A DNA stretch of 22,242 bases. It comes from an uncultured Eubacteriales bacterium (lineage in GTDB: Bacteria; Bacillota; Clostridia; Oscillospirales; Oscillospiraceae). The position numbers and the translations under genes are program-made. Location of the stretch: NCBI GenBank assembly GCA_902465435.1, contig CABQNH010000033.1, forward strand, positions 1 through 22,242, written 5' to 3'. A model generated the notes under the pieces. It did not search any database. It saw nothing but the letters and a program-made list of their open reading frames with translations, and was not told the DNA's origin. Positions 1 to 8,397 of this stretch are shown here, one piece after another (position 1 is the first letter of the stretch; each line of letters opens with the position of its first letter).

Positions 1-412
1 GCTTACCTGCGCCGAGATAACCGCTGTCTCCATAGACTGTTTCTTCCTCTCCCGTTAACAATTTCGGCACTTCCGCAACGTCGTGGACATTTGCCGGTGT
101 GGCTTCCACTGTGTGAACCAGTCCGCTGTCCTTGTCCACGCAGAACTCCGAAAATGCGCGGCTGTCGATGGCTTCTGCCACCGTGGCCTCGTCACTCAGG
201 TCATAGAGGTTTTGCAGCAGATACAGTCGGAGCATGATCTCCAGCGGATAGGGTTTGTTGCCGCGCTCTCCTTTGTAATAGCACGGCTGAATCATGGCAA
301 GCCATTCCTTCCACGGGACAATCCGTTCAATCTGACTGAGAAATTCTTTTTTCTTCGTCCGCACCTGTGCCAATTCGTCACGGAATGCGGAAATCGTCCT
401 CTGTTTATCCAT
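1..412 (-). pseudogene. IS5-family transposase, internally deleted, partial
   Basis: The start codon is at 412 and the frame is open to the window edge (137 codons). Residues 1-91 match the N-terminal domain of IS5-type DDE transposases (a PWKEW segment and a YPLEIMLR segment). Directly after SEFC at residue 91 the sequence jumps to VDKDSGLVHT, which in the family lies just after the first catalytic Asp region. About 100 residues, including that Asp (normally in a VDxTII context), are therefore missing in frame. The second catalytic Asp (GDSGY, residue 129) is present. The protein should be inactive. It differs from the right copy at residue 5 (Arg here, Met there). The family alignment is from memory. 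Confidence 0.75.
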
Positions 413-470
413 AAGTTTATTCTATCACACCTGGCGGTATCTGGCACTTTTTTCTGTGCGGTATTGCCTT
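1..470 (-). mobile_element. IS5-like element, left partial copy (5' end, reading leftward)
   Basis: This stretch is the reverse complement of 21773-22242 apart from four mismatches I could find (399, 429, 431 and 453). The copy contains the element's outer end near 470, a short leader and the first 412 bases of a transposase gene that runs off the window. The outer end reads GGCAATACCGC on the element strand and is preceded by CTAA, which fits the YTAR target preference of the IS5 group, although the right copy has TAAA there. The inner end is cut at exactly the same base as the other copy, as expected if a sequence assembly stopped inside a repeat. Confidence 0.8.
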
Positions 471-693
471 AGGTAATCTCCGGAAGAATATGGCGATGGC
501 GGCAGAAATGTGGACGGTGTTTCGAGCGGTTCACTGCGCTGAGCCAAAGGCGCTTCCCCGGGCTTGGGATCGGTACGAGGCGCTTCCTGCAATGCTTGGG
601 AAAAAATTTCAGCCTTTTCCGAGCGTTATGGGAACATCGGAAGGACACCGCCGTCTATTAGTATGAATACCAAAACGAAATGAGGTAACAGGT
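471..693. other. Gap between IS end and export operon; no convincing gene
   Basis: This is unique sequence between the element end and the first export gene. A frame on the plus strand is open from inside the IS through to a TGA at 664-666, with an ATG at 490 (58 codons), but it has no clear ribosome site and no motif I recognise. It could be the 3' remnant of a gene split by the IS, or chance. I see no strong promoter for the operon at 694, so its transcription may start here from a weak site or enter from the IS. Confidence 0.35.
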
Positions 694-2022
694 ATGAAAA
701 AAACGAATTGTCTCGCTCTCTTACTTGCGCTTGTGCTGCCGATGTGCTTCTTCACCGGCTGCGGCAAGAGCGACGGAAAGTCCGTTCCGGTGCAATCGGT
801 CGCGGCGATCCTTGGCTACCTGTCCCTGGGGGAGAATAATGCCTATGGCGGCGTTGTGATCTCGCAGAACGAGGTCAAGGTAGAAAAGGACGGCGAAAAA
901 ACCGTTAGCGAGGTTCTTGTCAAGGTCGGCGATCTTGTCGAAAAGGGACAGACGCTTTTTACCTATGACACGGACAATCTGCAGCTTTCCGTGGATAAGA
1001 AAAAGCTCGAAATTGAGCAGGCTGATAATACCATGACAACCTATAAAGCGCAGATTGCACAGCTGGAAAAGGAGAAGGCTTCCGCACCGCAGTCGGAGCA
1101 GCTTTCCTACACGGTGCAGATTCAGAGTGTGCAGACGGATCTGAAGGAGCTGGAGTACAACTACACGACAATGCAGCGTGAGCTGGAAAGCCTTGAGGCG
1201 TCCCTGAAGGACAATACGGTGACCGCGCCGATCTCCGGAAAGGTACAGAGTCTCAACGAGTCCGGGGCAACGGACAGCTACGGCAATCCCAAGCCGTTCC
1301 TTACGCTGATGGAGATCGGCGCGTACCGGGTGAAGGGCACGATCAACGAGATGAATCAGCAGGATTTTGTAGAGGGTGCGCGTGTTTGCATTCGCTCCCG
1401 TGTTGATCGGACGCAGGTCTGGACCGGCTCCATTTCCAAAATCGAATGGAACAACCCGGATAGCTCGGACAACGACGGCTCCATGTACTACATTGACTCT
1501 GCCTATAACGGTGGTGGGAGTGGAGACGGCGCCTCCACATATCCCTTCTATGTAGAGCTGGATGATGCGACAGGGCTGATGCTCGGGCAGCATGTCTATA
1601 TTGAGCTGGATTGCGGGCAGGCGGATGAAACGGCGCTGTATTTGCCGGCCGCCTACCTGGTTCAGACGGAGGATGGCGCTTATGTCTGGGCAGCGAACGG
1701 AAAAAACAAGCTGGAAAAGCGCACAGTGACGCTGGGCAGCTACGATGAGGCGATGGATCGCTATGAGATCGTCTCCGGACTTACCACAGAGGACTATATC
1801 GCGGTTCCCGCGGACGGCCTGGCATCCGGACAGTCGGTTTCACGTTACGACGCAAGTGACTTCAGCAGTGAACCGGCAGTGCAGCCGGATACGGGTGACC
1901 TGTCCGGCGGCGAGGTGGACGGCGGAGCCGAGGATTACCCCGTCGACGATCCCAACGGCGCGGCCGATGACGGGATCGTCGAGGACACTTCCGAGGATGG
2001 AGGTGCGGCGAATGCTGGTTGA
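694..2022 (+). CDS. Efflux adaptor lipoprotein (MacA/HlyD-like membrane fusion protein)
   Basis: The 442-residue protein begins with a lipoprotein signal peptide: a hydrophobic core and lipobox FTGC with Cys23 as the lipidation site. A lipoyl-like half-motif (residues about 70-92) follows, then a long Glu/Gln/Lys-rich coiled-coil hairpin (about 95-170), the return lipoyl segment around TAPISGKVQ, and a beta-barrel domain. The C-terminal ~50 residues are Asp/Glu/Gly-rich and probably disordered. In the MacA/HlyD family such proteins dock on an ABC exporter. Here the protein would sit on the outer face of the single membrane. Its 3' end overlaps the ATPase gene by 11 bases, so the two are co-translated. 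The substrate is unknown. Confidence 0.85.
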   Translation: MKKTNCLALLLALVLPMCFFTGCGKSDGKSVPVQSVAAILGYLSLGENNAYGGVVISQNEVKVEKDGEKTVSEVLVKVGDLVEKGQTLFTYDTDNLQLSVDKKKLEIEQADNTMTTYKAQIAQLEKEKASAPQSEQLSYTVQIQSVQTDLKELEYNYTTMQRELESLEASLKDNTVTAPISGKVQSLNESGATDSYGNPKPFLTLMEIGAYRVKGTINEMNQQDFVEGARVCIRSRVDRTQVWTGSISKIEWNNPDSSDNDGSMYYIDSAYNGGGSGDGASTYPFYVELDDATGLMLGQHVYIELDCGQADETALYLPAAYLVQTEDGAYVWAANGKNKLEKRTVTLGSYDEAMDRYEIVSGLTTEDYIAVPADGLASGQSVSRYDASDFSSEPAVQPDTGDLSGGEVDGGAEDYPVDDPNGAADDGIVEDTSEDGGAANAG

Positions 2023-2704
2023 AATGCGGGATATCTGCAAGAACTACCCGCAGGGCAAGGAGGTGGTTCACGCGCTGCAGCATGTGAACCTCCAGGTTGC
2101 GCAGGGGGACTATCTTGCGATCATGGGGCCGTCCGGCTCCGGAAAAACAACCCTTATGAATATTCTGGGCGGTCTGGACGCACCCAGCTCCGGAAGCTAC
2201 ACTCTTTCCGGAGAGAATATGGTCAGCGCATCGGACAATCACCTTGCGGAAATCCGAAATCAGAAGATTGGCTTTGTATTTCAGAGCTTCTACCTTCTCC
2301 CGAAGCTGAGTGCGGTGGATAACGTCGCCCTGCCGCTTCTTTATGCAGGCGTTCCCAAAAAGGAGCGCCGCGAGCGTGCGGAGGAGGCGCTTCGCGCCGT
2401 CGGTCTGGGTGAGCGCTTGAAATTTCGCCCGAATCAGCTCTCCGGCGGCCAGTGCCAGCGTGTTGCCATCGCGCGGGCTATGGTGACAAAGCCGGAGCTG
2501 CTGCTGGCGGACGAGCCGACGGGCGCGCTCGATACGGCTGCAGGCAATCAGATCATGGCGCTGTTCCGCAGCCTTAACGATGCCGGGGTGACGATCATCA
2601 TGATCACGCATGAGCAGGCGGTCGCGGACTGCGCCGATCGGATCTATTATATTCGCGACGGTATTCTAACCATGGACGGAAGGGAGCGTAACGGAAATGC
2701 ATAA
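2012..2704 (+). CDS. ABC transporter ATP-binding protein (MacB/LolD type)
   Basis: The start at 2012 was chosen because GGAGG at 1999-2003 lies 8 bases upstream. The frame is open much further upstream, but that part is out-of-frame reading of the adaptor gene. The 230-residue protein has all ABC motifs: Walker A GPSGSGKTT at 39-47, Q-loop Gln91, signature LSGGQ at 143-147, Walker B LLLADE at 163-168, D-loop Asp174 and switch His200. The length and the LNILGGLD-like segment after Walker A are typical of the LolD/MacB ATPases that partner FtsX-like permeases. It overlaps the upstream gene by 11 bases and the downstream adaptor by 8, consistent with one operon. Confidence 0.95.
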   Translation: MLVEMRDICKNYPQGKEVVHALQHVNLQVAQGDYLAIMGPSGSGKTTLMNILGGLDAPSSGSYTLSGENMVSASDNHLAEIRNQKIGFVFQSFYLLPKLSAVDNVALPLLYAGVPKKERRERAEEALRAVGLGERLKFRPNQLSGGQCQRVAIARAMVTKPELLLADEPTGALDTAAGNQIMALFRSLNDAGVTIIMITHEQAVADCADRIYYIRDGILTMDGRERNGNA

Positions 2705-4226
2705 GCCTGTGAAAAAAGTTCTGATCGTGCTCCTTTGCCTTGTGCTGGTCGCCGGTCTGGTCGTGGGCATCCTCAGTGCGGTTGGGAAGAAGTCCAAACC
2801 GGTCAATGTCTATAGCCTTGCGGATTTTGCCTACCAGAGCGACGATACGGATCTTTTGGAGCTGTATGGAACCGTGGCCATGCAGAATATACAGACGGTT
2901 CGCCTGTCCGATACCCAGACGGTAATAAAAGTCTATGTTACGCAGGGGCAAAGTGTCAAGGTCGGCGATCCTGTGATTGCATTTGACACGACGCTCTCCG
3001 AGCTTGCGGTGCAGCGGCAGCAGCTCAAGGTGCAGCAGGGGGAGCTGAACCTTCAGAATGCGCAGACAGAGCTGCGGCGGATCAACAGCATGAAGCCCTA
3101 TGTGCCGCGTCCCGAGCCGAAGCCGACCGAACCGACCGAACCGACGGAGCCGGACCCGATTTATCCGGAAGAGCTTCCGTGGAAGCTGGGCGGCGAGGGC
3201 ACGCAGGAGAGTCCGTATCGGTATCTCTGGAGCGATTCTCTGCGCTGCGACGATGAGACCGTTGCAAAGCTGACCGGCGACCGCGAGGAAACATGGATTT
3301 CCTTTGAGCTGCGTGAGAATGACGCCTTGAATGGAACGCTTTTGAGCTATTGGGGCGTTGTGTTCTATCGCGATAAGTCGGATGCGGAGCAGGAAACGCT
3401 GAGCTTTGCGTTCTTCACGCCGGAAGCGCCTGAGGAGCCGGACGAACCGGACACGCCGAATGATCCGCAGGACGACTATGTAGATGACTCATCCGGCTAT
3501 ACGGCGGCGGAAATTGCACAGATGCGCAAGGAGAAGGAGCAGGAGATTCGCGATCTGGATCTGGATCTCAGAATGCAGAAGGTAGAACTGTCCCGGATGC
3601 AGAAGGAGCTTTCCGACGGCGTGGTCAAGGCAACGACGGACGGTACCGTTATGAGCGTACTGGATGAGGAAACGGCGCGCACAGAGGATAAGCCGCTTGT
3701 GACGATTTCCGGCGGCGGCGGATATACGGTGGAGAGTGCGGTCAGCGAGCTGATGCTCGATACGATTTCGGTGGGGCAGGAGCTGCAGGTTACGTCCTAT
3801 GAAAGCTGGACCGACTATACCGGCACGATTATCGCAATTTCGGACTCGCCGGTGCAGGACAGCAGCAATTTTAATTCCGGCAATACCAATGTGTCCTATT
3901 ATCCCATCACCGTCTCCATCGATGCGTCCGCAGAGCTGACGGAAAATGAATTTATGAGCATTAAGCTCCCGCGTGCGGGCAGCCAAGGGGGCTTCCTGCT
4001 CTCAAATTACTTTGTCATTCAGGAGAATCTGCACAGCTACGTTTACCGGGATAACGGCGGCGTGCTGGAAAAGGTGGAGATTCAGGTCGGCACAAGTCAG
4101 TATGATATGATTCGTGTCCTGAGCGGCATTACGATGGACGACAAGCTTGCGTTCCCCTACAGCGCAAGCTGTAAAGAAGGCGCAAAAACTGTCGAGGCCA
4201 GCAGCGAATCGCTGTATGGCTATTAA
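2697..4226 (+). CDS. Membrane-anchored efflux adaptor with an inserted tip domain
   Basis: The 509-residue protein has one N-terminal membrane helix (about 7-29), a lipoyl-like half (about 60-96), helix 1 (97-131), then an insertion (about 136-267), helix 2 (268-307), the returning lipoyl half and a beta-barrel region. The insertion starts with a Pro/Glu/Thr linker containing repeated EPT units, holds a compact mixed segment with aromatic residues (about 157-240), and leaves through a second Pro/Asp/Glu linker. It therefore sits where the helical hairpin would normally turn. The ribosome site AGGGAG is at 2681-2686. This is the second adaptor in the operon. Whether the two act together or alternately cannot be read from the sequence. 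Confidence 0.8.
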   Translation: MHKPVKKVLIVLLCLVLVAGLVVGILSAVGKKSKPVNVYSLADFAYQSDDTDLLELYGTVAMQNIQTVRLSDTQTVIKVYVTQGQSVKVGDPVIAFDTTLSELAVQRQQLKVQQGELNLQNAQTELRRINSMKPYVPRPEPKPTEPTEPTEPDPIYPEELPWKLGGEGTQESPYRYLWSDSLRCDDETVAKLTGDREETWISFELRENDALNGTLLSYWGVVFYRDKSDAEQETLSFAFFTPEAPEEPDEPDTPNDPQDDYVDDSSGYTAAEIAQMRKEKEQEIRDLDLDLRMQKVELSRMQKELSDGVVKATTDGTVMSVLDEETARTEDKPLVTISGGGGYTVESAVSELMLDTISVGQELQVTSYESWTDYTGTIIAISDSPVQDSSNFNSGNTNVSYYPITVSIDASAELTENEFMSIKLPRAGSQGGFLLSNYFVIQENLHSYVYRDNGGVLEKVEIQVGTSQYDMIRVLSGITMDDKLAFPYSASCKEGAKTVEASSESLYGY

Positions 4227-4240
4227 AGGGAGGGTATGCT

Positions 4241-5503
4241 ATGCTTGAAAATATTCGACTTGCCTTTCAGGGCATCTGGGGGCATAAGCTTCGCTCTTTG
4301 CTGACCATGCTCGGCATCATCATCGGCATTGCCTCCATCATTACCATTGTATCTACGATCAAGGGCACCAACGAGCAGATCAAGGAAAACCTGATCGGCT
4401 CCGGCAATAATCTTGTGAATATCAAGCTGTACTCCAACGATTGGGAATATGCGCCTGGCGATTATACAGCGCCGCCGACCGGTGTTCGCGTTATCAGCGA
4501 GCAGACGCGGCAGACGCTTGAGCAGCTCGACGGAGTGGAACGGGTTGCGCTTTATACCACACGCAGCTATGCGGACAGCGTATACTATCAGGACAACAGC
4601 TTCGCCGGTACCCTGTTCGGTGTGGATCAGAACTATTTTGGTGTGCAGGGCTATCAGGTTGTCTATGGCCGGGATTTCACGCAGCGCGATTTTGATCGCC
4701 ATCAGAATGTGATCATCCTCGACACGGCTGCAGCCTCCGCGCTGATGGTCGGGAAAAACCCGATCGGCGAGATCATTGAGATCAAGAAGCAGCCCTTTAC
4801 GATCATCGGGGTGGTAGAGCTTAGCTCAAATTTCCGCCCGGTGATTGAAACGCTGTCGGATTATGAGACCTATGCGGACACCTCAAGCGGAAAAATCTTT
4901 CTTCCGAGCGAAAGCTGGGGGAACGTTTACCAGTTTGACGAACAGCAAAATGTTTGCGTGAAGGCCAAGTCCACGGATGATATGACGACGGCGGGGAAGT
5001 CGGTTGCAGATTATCTGACGGAGAATCTGATCACGCAATCGGCGCGCGAGAACGGCTTTTGCTATCGAAGCGAGGATTTGCTGGAACGCGTGCAGAAAAT
5101 GCAGAAGCTGAGCAGCTCGACCAACTCGCAGCTGATCTGGATCGCCAGCATTTCGCTTCTGGTTGGCGGCATCGGCGTGATGAACATTATGCTGGTATCC
5201 GTGACGGAGCGAACCGGCGAGATCGGACTCAAAAAGGCGATCGGCGCAAAGCGGCGGAGGATCCTGTGGCAGTTCCTGACGGAGGCCTCGGTTCTGACCA
5301 GCGTGGGCGGCTTGATCGGCGTGGGCGCGGGAATCGTGTTGGCAAAGCTCCTGTCAAAGTTCATGAGTACGCCGACGGCGATCAGCGTTCCCGCGATTGG
5401 AATCGCCGTGCTGTTCTCTATGGTGATCGGCATTGTGTTCGGTCTGCTTCCGGCGGTCAAGGCTTCGAAGCTCAGCCCAATCGTTGCGCTCAGAAGAGAC
5501 TGA
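4241..5503 (+). CDS. ABC transporter permease, MacB/FtsX family
   Basis: The 420-residue protein has the MacB layout: a cytoplasmic start followed by TM1 (about 17-42), a large extracytoplasmic domain (about 45-285), then three C-terminal helices (about 295-318, 340-370, 383-405). The conserved FtsX-type segment NIMLVSVTERTGEIGLKK lies after TM2 and continues into the AIGAKRR cytoplasmic loop. The ribosome site GGGAGGG at 4228-4234 is strong. With the ATPase and two adaptors upstream it completes a tripartite-like exporter. In a single-membrane cell this type usually exports peptides or drugs, or works in envelope stress. The substrate here is not identifiable. Confidence 0.92.
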   Translation: MLENIRLAFQGIWGHKLRSLLTMLGIIIGIASIITIVSTIKGTNEQIKENLIGSGNNLVNIKLYSNDWEYAPGDYTAPPTGVRVISEQTRQTLEQLDGVERVALYTTRSYADSVYYQDNSFAGTLFGVDQNYFGVQGYQVVYGRDFTQRDFDRHQNVIILDTAAASALMVGKNPIGEIIEIKKQPFTIIGVVELSSNFRPVIETLSDYETYADTSSGKIFLPSESWGNVYQFDEQQNVCVKAKSTDDMTTAGKSVADYLTENLITQSARENGFCYRSEDLLERVQKMQKLSSSTNSQLIWIASISLLVGGIGVMNIMLVSVTERTGEIGLKKAIGAKRRRILWQFLTEASVLTSVGGLIGVGAGIVLAKLLSKFMSTPTAISVPAIGIAVLFSMVIGIVFGLLPAVKASKLSPIVALRRD

Positions 5504-5566
5504 GAAATTTCGGATTTGCTTCCTTTCCGTGTTGAACGCGCTTGCATTTGTTCGCGGCTTATGCCA

Positions 5567-5586
5567 TTGTGTAGAAAAATACACAA
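5567..5586. promoter_or_regulatory. 7-bp perfect inverted repeat before the HAD-HD gene
   Basis: TTGTGTA (5567-5573) and TACACAA (5580-5586) form a perfect dyad with a six-base A-rich spacer, just upstream of the ribosome site (GGGAG, 5591-5595) of the next gene. It may be a repressor operator or a small mRNA hairpin. No clear promoter pair was found here. Confidence 0.35.
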
Positions 5587-5604
5587 CACAGGGAGAAAGG
5601 CCGC

Positions 5605-6678
5605 ATGAAAATTGCTATCGATATCGACGATACATTAACCAATTCTTTTTCCTATTTTCAACCCTTCGTGGCGGAGTTTTTCGGCGTTGACGTCGAAATG
5701 CTTCGCCGCGAAGGCGTTTCTTACAGCAATTTGCCTGCATGCTGGAAGCCGCGCGAGCTGGAATTCTGCAGGACGTATTACGACCGCATTGCAGCGCAGA
5801 CGCCGTTTAAGCCGGATGCGCAGTGGGGTATTGATACGCTGCGAAACTCCGGACACAAAATTGTGATCCTGACCGGCCGCACGACGGAATTCTATACGGA
5901 GCCTTATTTGACGACGCAGGAGGAACTGAAAAACGGCGGCATTCGCTGCGACGCCCGTTTCTGCACGCTGGACAAGGGCGCATACTGCGCAGCGGAGGGG
6001 ACCGACCTTCTAATCGACGATTTGCCGGAGAACTGCGCGCAGGCCAACGCATGCGGCATCCCCGCGCTTCTGTTTGACAGTCCGGCAAATCAGACCTCAC
6101 AGCTGCGCTGCCGCAGGGTGCATAGCTGGCGCGAGGCGGCAGCGGCCGTGGAGCAGATCGCACGCGGCTATCCGGACATCCAAACGGCGCAGCAGCTTTT
6201 GAAGGAGGCAGGCAGCGCCAATCCGGGGCCGTGGACGGCGCATAGTCGGTTTGCTGTGCAGTGCGCGCGGACCATTGCGGAGCATGCCGGAATGGATACG
6301 GAGAAGGCCTATGTGCTGGGCCTTCTGCACGACGTCGGCAGGAGGTTCCGCGTCAGAGATCTTGGACATATTTATTACGGCTATCAGGATATGCTGCGCC
6401 AGGGCTATCCGGCTGTGGCTAAAATTTGCCTGACGCATTCCTTTCCCAATCAAACGCTTTCACTCTATATCGGAAAGCTGGATATCGGGCAGGCGGAAAT
6501 TCAGGAGGTGGAGCGGCTGCTTCGTGCATCAGAATATGACGACTATGACCGACTGATTCAGCTTTGTGACGCGCTGGCAAGCAGCAAGGGCGTCGTCGAT
6601 ATTGAGCAGCGCATGGAGGATGTGCGGCGGCGCTACGGAAACTATCCGCAGGCGCAATGGGATAAGAATGTGGAATGA
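5605..6678 (+). CDS. Fusion of a HAD nucleotidase-like domain and an HD phosphohydrolase domain
   Basis: The 357-residue protein joins two hydrolase folds. Residues 1-187 are a HAD domain close to cytosolic 5'(3')-deoxynucleotidases: DIDDT at 6-10 (nucleophile Asp6 and acid Asp8), LTGR with Thr90, Lys124, and the acidic pair Asp138-Asp139. Residues about 191-357 are an HD domain with His213, His242-Asp243 (LLHDVGRR), His278 and Asp322. All expected metal ligands seem present. In the Clostridia I know of, the HD part usually occurs as a separate protein of about 170 residues. A nucleotide-related phosphatase with two sites is a reasonable guess, but no substrate is proven. The ribosome site GGGAGAAAGG supports the start. 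The next gene has its own promoter. Confidence 0.85.
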   Translation: MKIAIDIDDTLTNSFSYFQPFVAEFFGVDVEMLRREGVSYSNLPACWKPRELEFCRTYYDRIAAQTPFKPDAQWGIDTLRNSGHKIVILTGRTTEFYTEPYLTTQEELKNGGIRCDARFCTLDKGAYCAAEGTDLLIDDLPENCAQANACGIPALLFDSPANQTSQLRCRRVHSWREAAAAVEQIARGYPDIQTAQQLLKEAGSANPGPWTAHSRFAVQCARTIAEHAGMDTEKAYVLGLLHDVGRRFRVRDLGHIYYGYQDMLRQGYPAVAKICLTHSFPNQTLSLYIGKLDIGQAEIQEVERLLRASEYDDYDRLIQLCDALASSKGVVDIEQRMEDVRRRYGNYPQAQWDKNVE

Positions 6679-6694
6679 AAGCGCGAGTTCGAGG

Positions 6695-6744
6695 TACGCT
6701 GCGGCTGCGCAAGCCTGTATGATCTGCTGAGATAGTGCAGCGTA
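6695..6744 (+). other. Structured 50-base element in the 3' region of the HAD-HD transcript
   Basis: TACGCTGC (6695-6702) pairs perfectly with GCAGCGTA (6737-6744). Two small inner hairpins, GGCT/AGCC and ATCT/AGAT, lie between them, giving a three-way-junction shape. It is followed by AAAAA rather than a T tract, so it is a poor intrinsic terminator on the plus strand. It could be a 3' UTR fold or chance. The rest of the gap 6679-6889 is GC-rich with further short dyads and no gene. Confidence 0.3.
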
Positions 6745-6889
6745 AAAAGTGCCTGCGCTGTGGGGCTTGCTGCGCAGATTGATTGCTTACCGGGTCTTAC
6801 CGTTTGCGCTGAAAGCGCGCGGCGGCGCGGCGCATTTTCGCATTGAAAGCGCCGTGCCGTTCCGCACAATGAGACGTTCGAAAAAATCG

Positions 6890-6918
6890 TTGCGAAATGC
6901 GGAGAAAACGGCTATACT
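6890..6918 (+). promoter_or_regulatory. Predicted sigma-A promoter for pncB
   Basis: TTGCGA (6890-6895) and TATACT (6913-6918) are separated by exactly 17 bases. They lie about 34 bases upstream of the pncB start, leaving a short leader with no room for a riboswitch. Confidence 0.65.
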
Positions 6919-6951
6919 ATAAGCAATATAAAGAAAAGGTGGGAAGTGTAT

Positions 6952-8397
6952 ATGCTTTCTAACGAAAAACTCAACATGACGATGCTCTGCGACTTTTATG
7001 AGCTGACCATGGGCAACGGCTATCTGAAAAACGGGTATCAGGACAAAATCTGCTATTTTGATGTGTTCTTCCGCCAGTGTCCGGACGGCGGCGGCTTCGC
7101 CATTGCGGCTGGTCTGCAGCAGGTCGTGGAATACATTCAGGAGCTTCACTTTTCGGAGGAGGACATTGCCTATCTGCGTGGGCGCAATTTATTCTGCGAG
7201 GAATTTTTAGATTATCTGCGCGCCTTCCGCTTCACGGGCGACATTTTTGCCGTCCCGGAGGGCACGCCGATTTTCCCAAAGGAGCCGATCCTGACCGTGC
7301 GTGCGCCGGCCATTGAGGCGCAGCTTGTAGAAACGTATATTCTTCTTGTGCTGAATCATCAAAGCCTGATTGCGACTAAGGCGAACCGCGTGGTGCGCGC
7401 TGCGGAGGGAAGAAAGGTTCTGGAATTTGGCTCCCGCCGCGCGCAGGGTGCTTACGGCGCGATCCTCGGCGCAAGAGCTGCTTATATCGGCGGCTGCCAC
7501 GGAACGGCCTGCACGATTTCCGATCAGCTTTACGGCGTTCCGGCAGGCGGCACCATGGCGCACTCGTGGGTGCAGATGTTTGACAGCCAGTATGAGGCAT
7601 TCAAGGCCTACTGTGAGGTCTACCCGCACAATGCGACCCTGCTCGTGGACACCTATAATACGCTCAAAAGCGGCGTGCCGGATGCGATCCGCGCCTTTAA
7701 TGAGGTGCTCAAGCCGCTCGGCATTAAAAAATGCGGAATTCGGTTGGACTCCGGCGATATGGCTTACCTGACGCAGAAGGCGCGGAAAATGCTGGACGAG
7801 GCCGGATGGACGGAGTGCGAGATCTCGGTATCCAACGCGCTGGATGAGTATTTGATTCAGGATCTGATCCGGCAGGGCGCCTGCATCGACATGTTCGGCG
7901 TGGGCGAGCGCCTCATTACAGCCCGCTCCGAGCCGGTATTCGGCGGTGTGTATAAGCTGGCCGCCGTGGAAGAGAACGGCAAAATCGTGCCGAAAATCAA
8001 GATTTCCGAAAATGTCGGAAAGATTACCAATCCGCACTTTAAAAAGCTCTATCGCTTCTTTGGAAACGACACGGGCAAGGCTATCGCAGATTACCTTTGC
8101 GTGTATGATGAAACGGTGGACGACAGCCACGATTTGGAGATCTTTGATCCTGCCGCAGTGTGGAAGCGCAAGACGGTTTATGACTTCACGGCAAAGGAAC
8201 TGCAGGTTCCCATTTTCAAAAACGGTAAGCTTGTATATCAGCTGCCGACCCTGGAGGAGATCCGGAGCTACTGCCTTGCGCAGGTCGATACGCTGTGGGA
8301 TGAAGTAAAGCGCTTTGACAATCCGCATGGTTATTATGTTGACCTCTCTCAGAAGCTATATGACATTAAAATGGGGCTTCTGCGGAGCAACGCCTGA
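6952..8397 (+). CDS. pncB: Nicotinate phosphoribosyltransferase
   Basis: The enzyme makes nicotinate mononucleotide from nicotinic acid and PRPP with ATP help, the entry step of the Preiss-Handler NAD salvage route. The 481-residue length fits the Firmicute form. Recognisable parts are the N-terminal DFYELTMGNGY segment, LEFGSRRAQG (about 157-166), GGTMAHSW containing His204 (the position of the phosphorylated His in the family), VDTYNT (232-237) and RLDSGDM (264-270), which line the active site. ATG 6952 was chosen over GTG 6946 because the GGTGGG ribosome site at 6938-6943 sits 8 bases from the former and only 2 from the latter. The stop overlaps the next start by one base. Confidence 0.95.
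   Translation: MLSNEKLNMTMLCDFYELTMGNGYLKNGYQDKICYFDVFFRQCPDGGGFAIAAGLQQVVEYIQELHFSEEDIAYLRGRNLFCEEFLDYLRAFRFTGDIFAVPEGTPIFPKEPILTVRAPAIEAQLVETYILLVLNHQSLIATKANRVVRAAEGRKVLEFGSRRAQGAYGAILGARAAYIGGCHGTACTISDQLYGVPAGGTMAHSWVQMFDSQYEAFKAYCEVYPHNATLLVDTYNTLKSGVPDAIRAFNEVLKPLGIKKCGIRLDSGDMAYLTQKARKMLDEAGWTECEISVSNALDEYLIQDLIRQGACIDMFGVGERLITARSEPVFGGVYKLAAVEENGKIVPKIKISENVGKITNPHFKKLYRFFGNDTGKAIADYLCVYDETVDDSHDLEIFDPAAVWKRKTVYDFTAKELQVPIFKNGKLVYQLPTLEEIRSYCLAQVDTLWDEVKRFDNPHGYYVDLSQKLYDIKMGLLRSNA

Noticed and set aside
83..472. Open frame of 129 codons on the plus strand in the left IS copy, repeated in the right copy on the other strand
   Set aside because: It is the antisense shadow of the transposase frame. 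The transposase direction has the recognisable protein.
1745..2011. Possible N-terminal extension of the ATPase
   Set aside because: It overlaps the adaptor in another frame, has no motif, and a good ribosome site places the start at 2012.
6679..6889. Possible NAD-related riboswitch before pncB
   Set aside because: The predicted promoter lies downstream of this stretch, so it would not be in the pncB leader.
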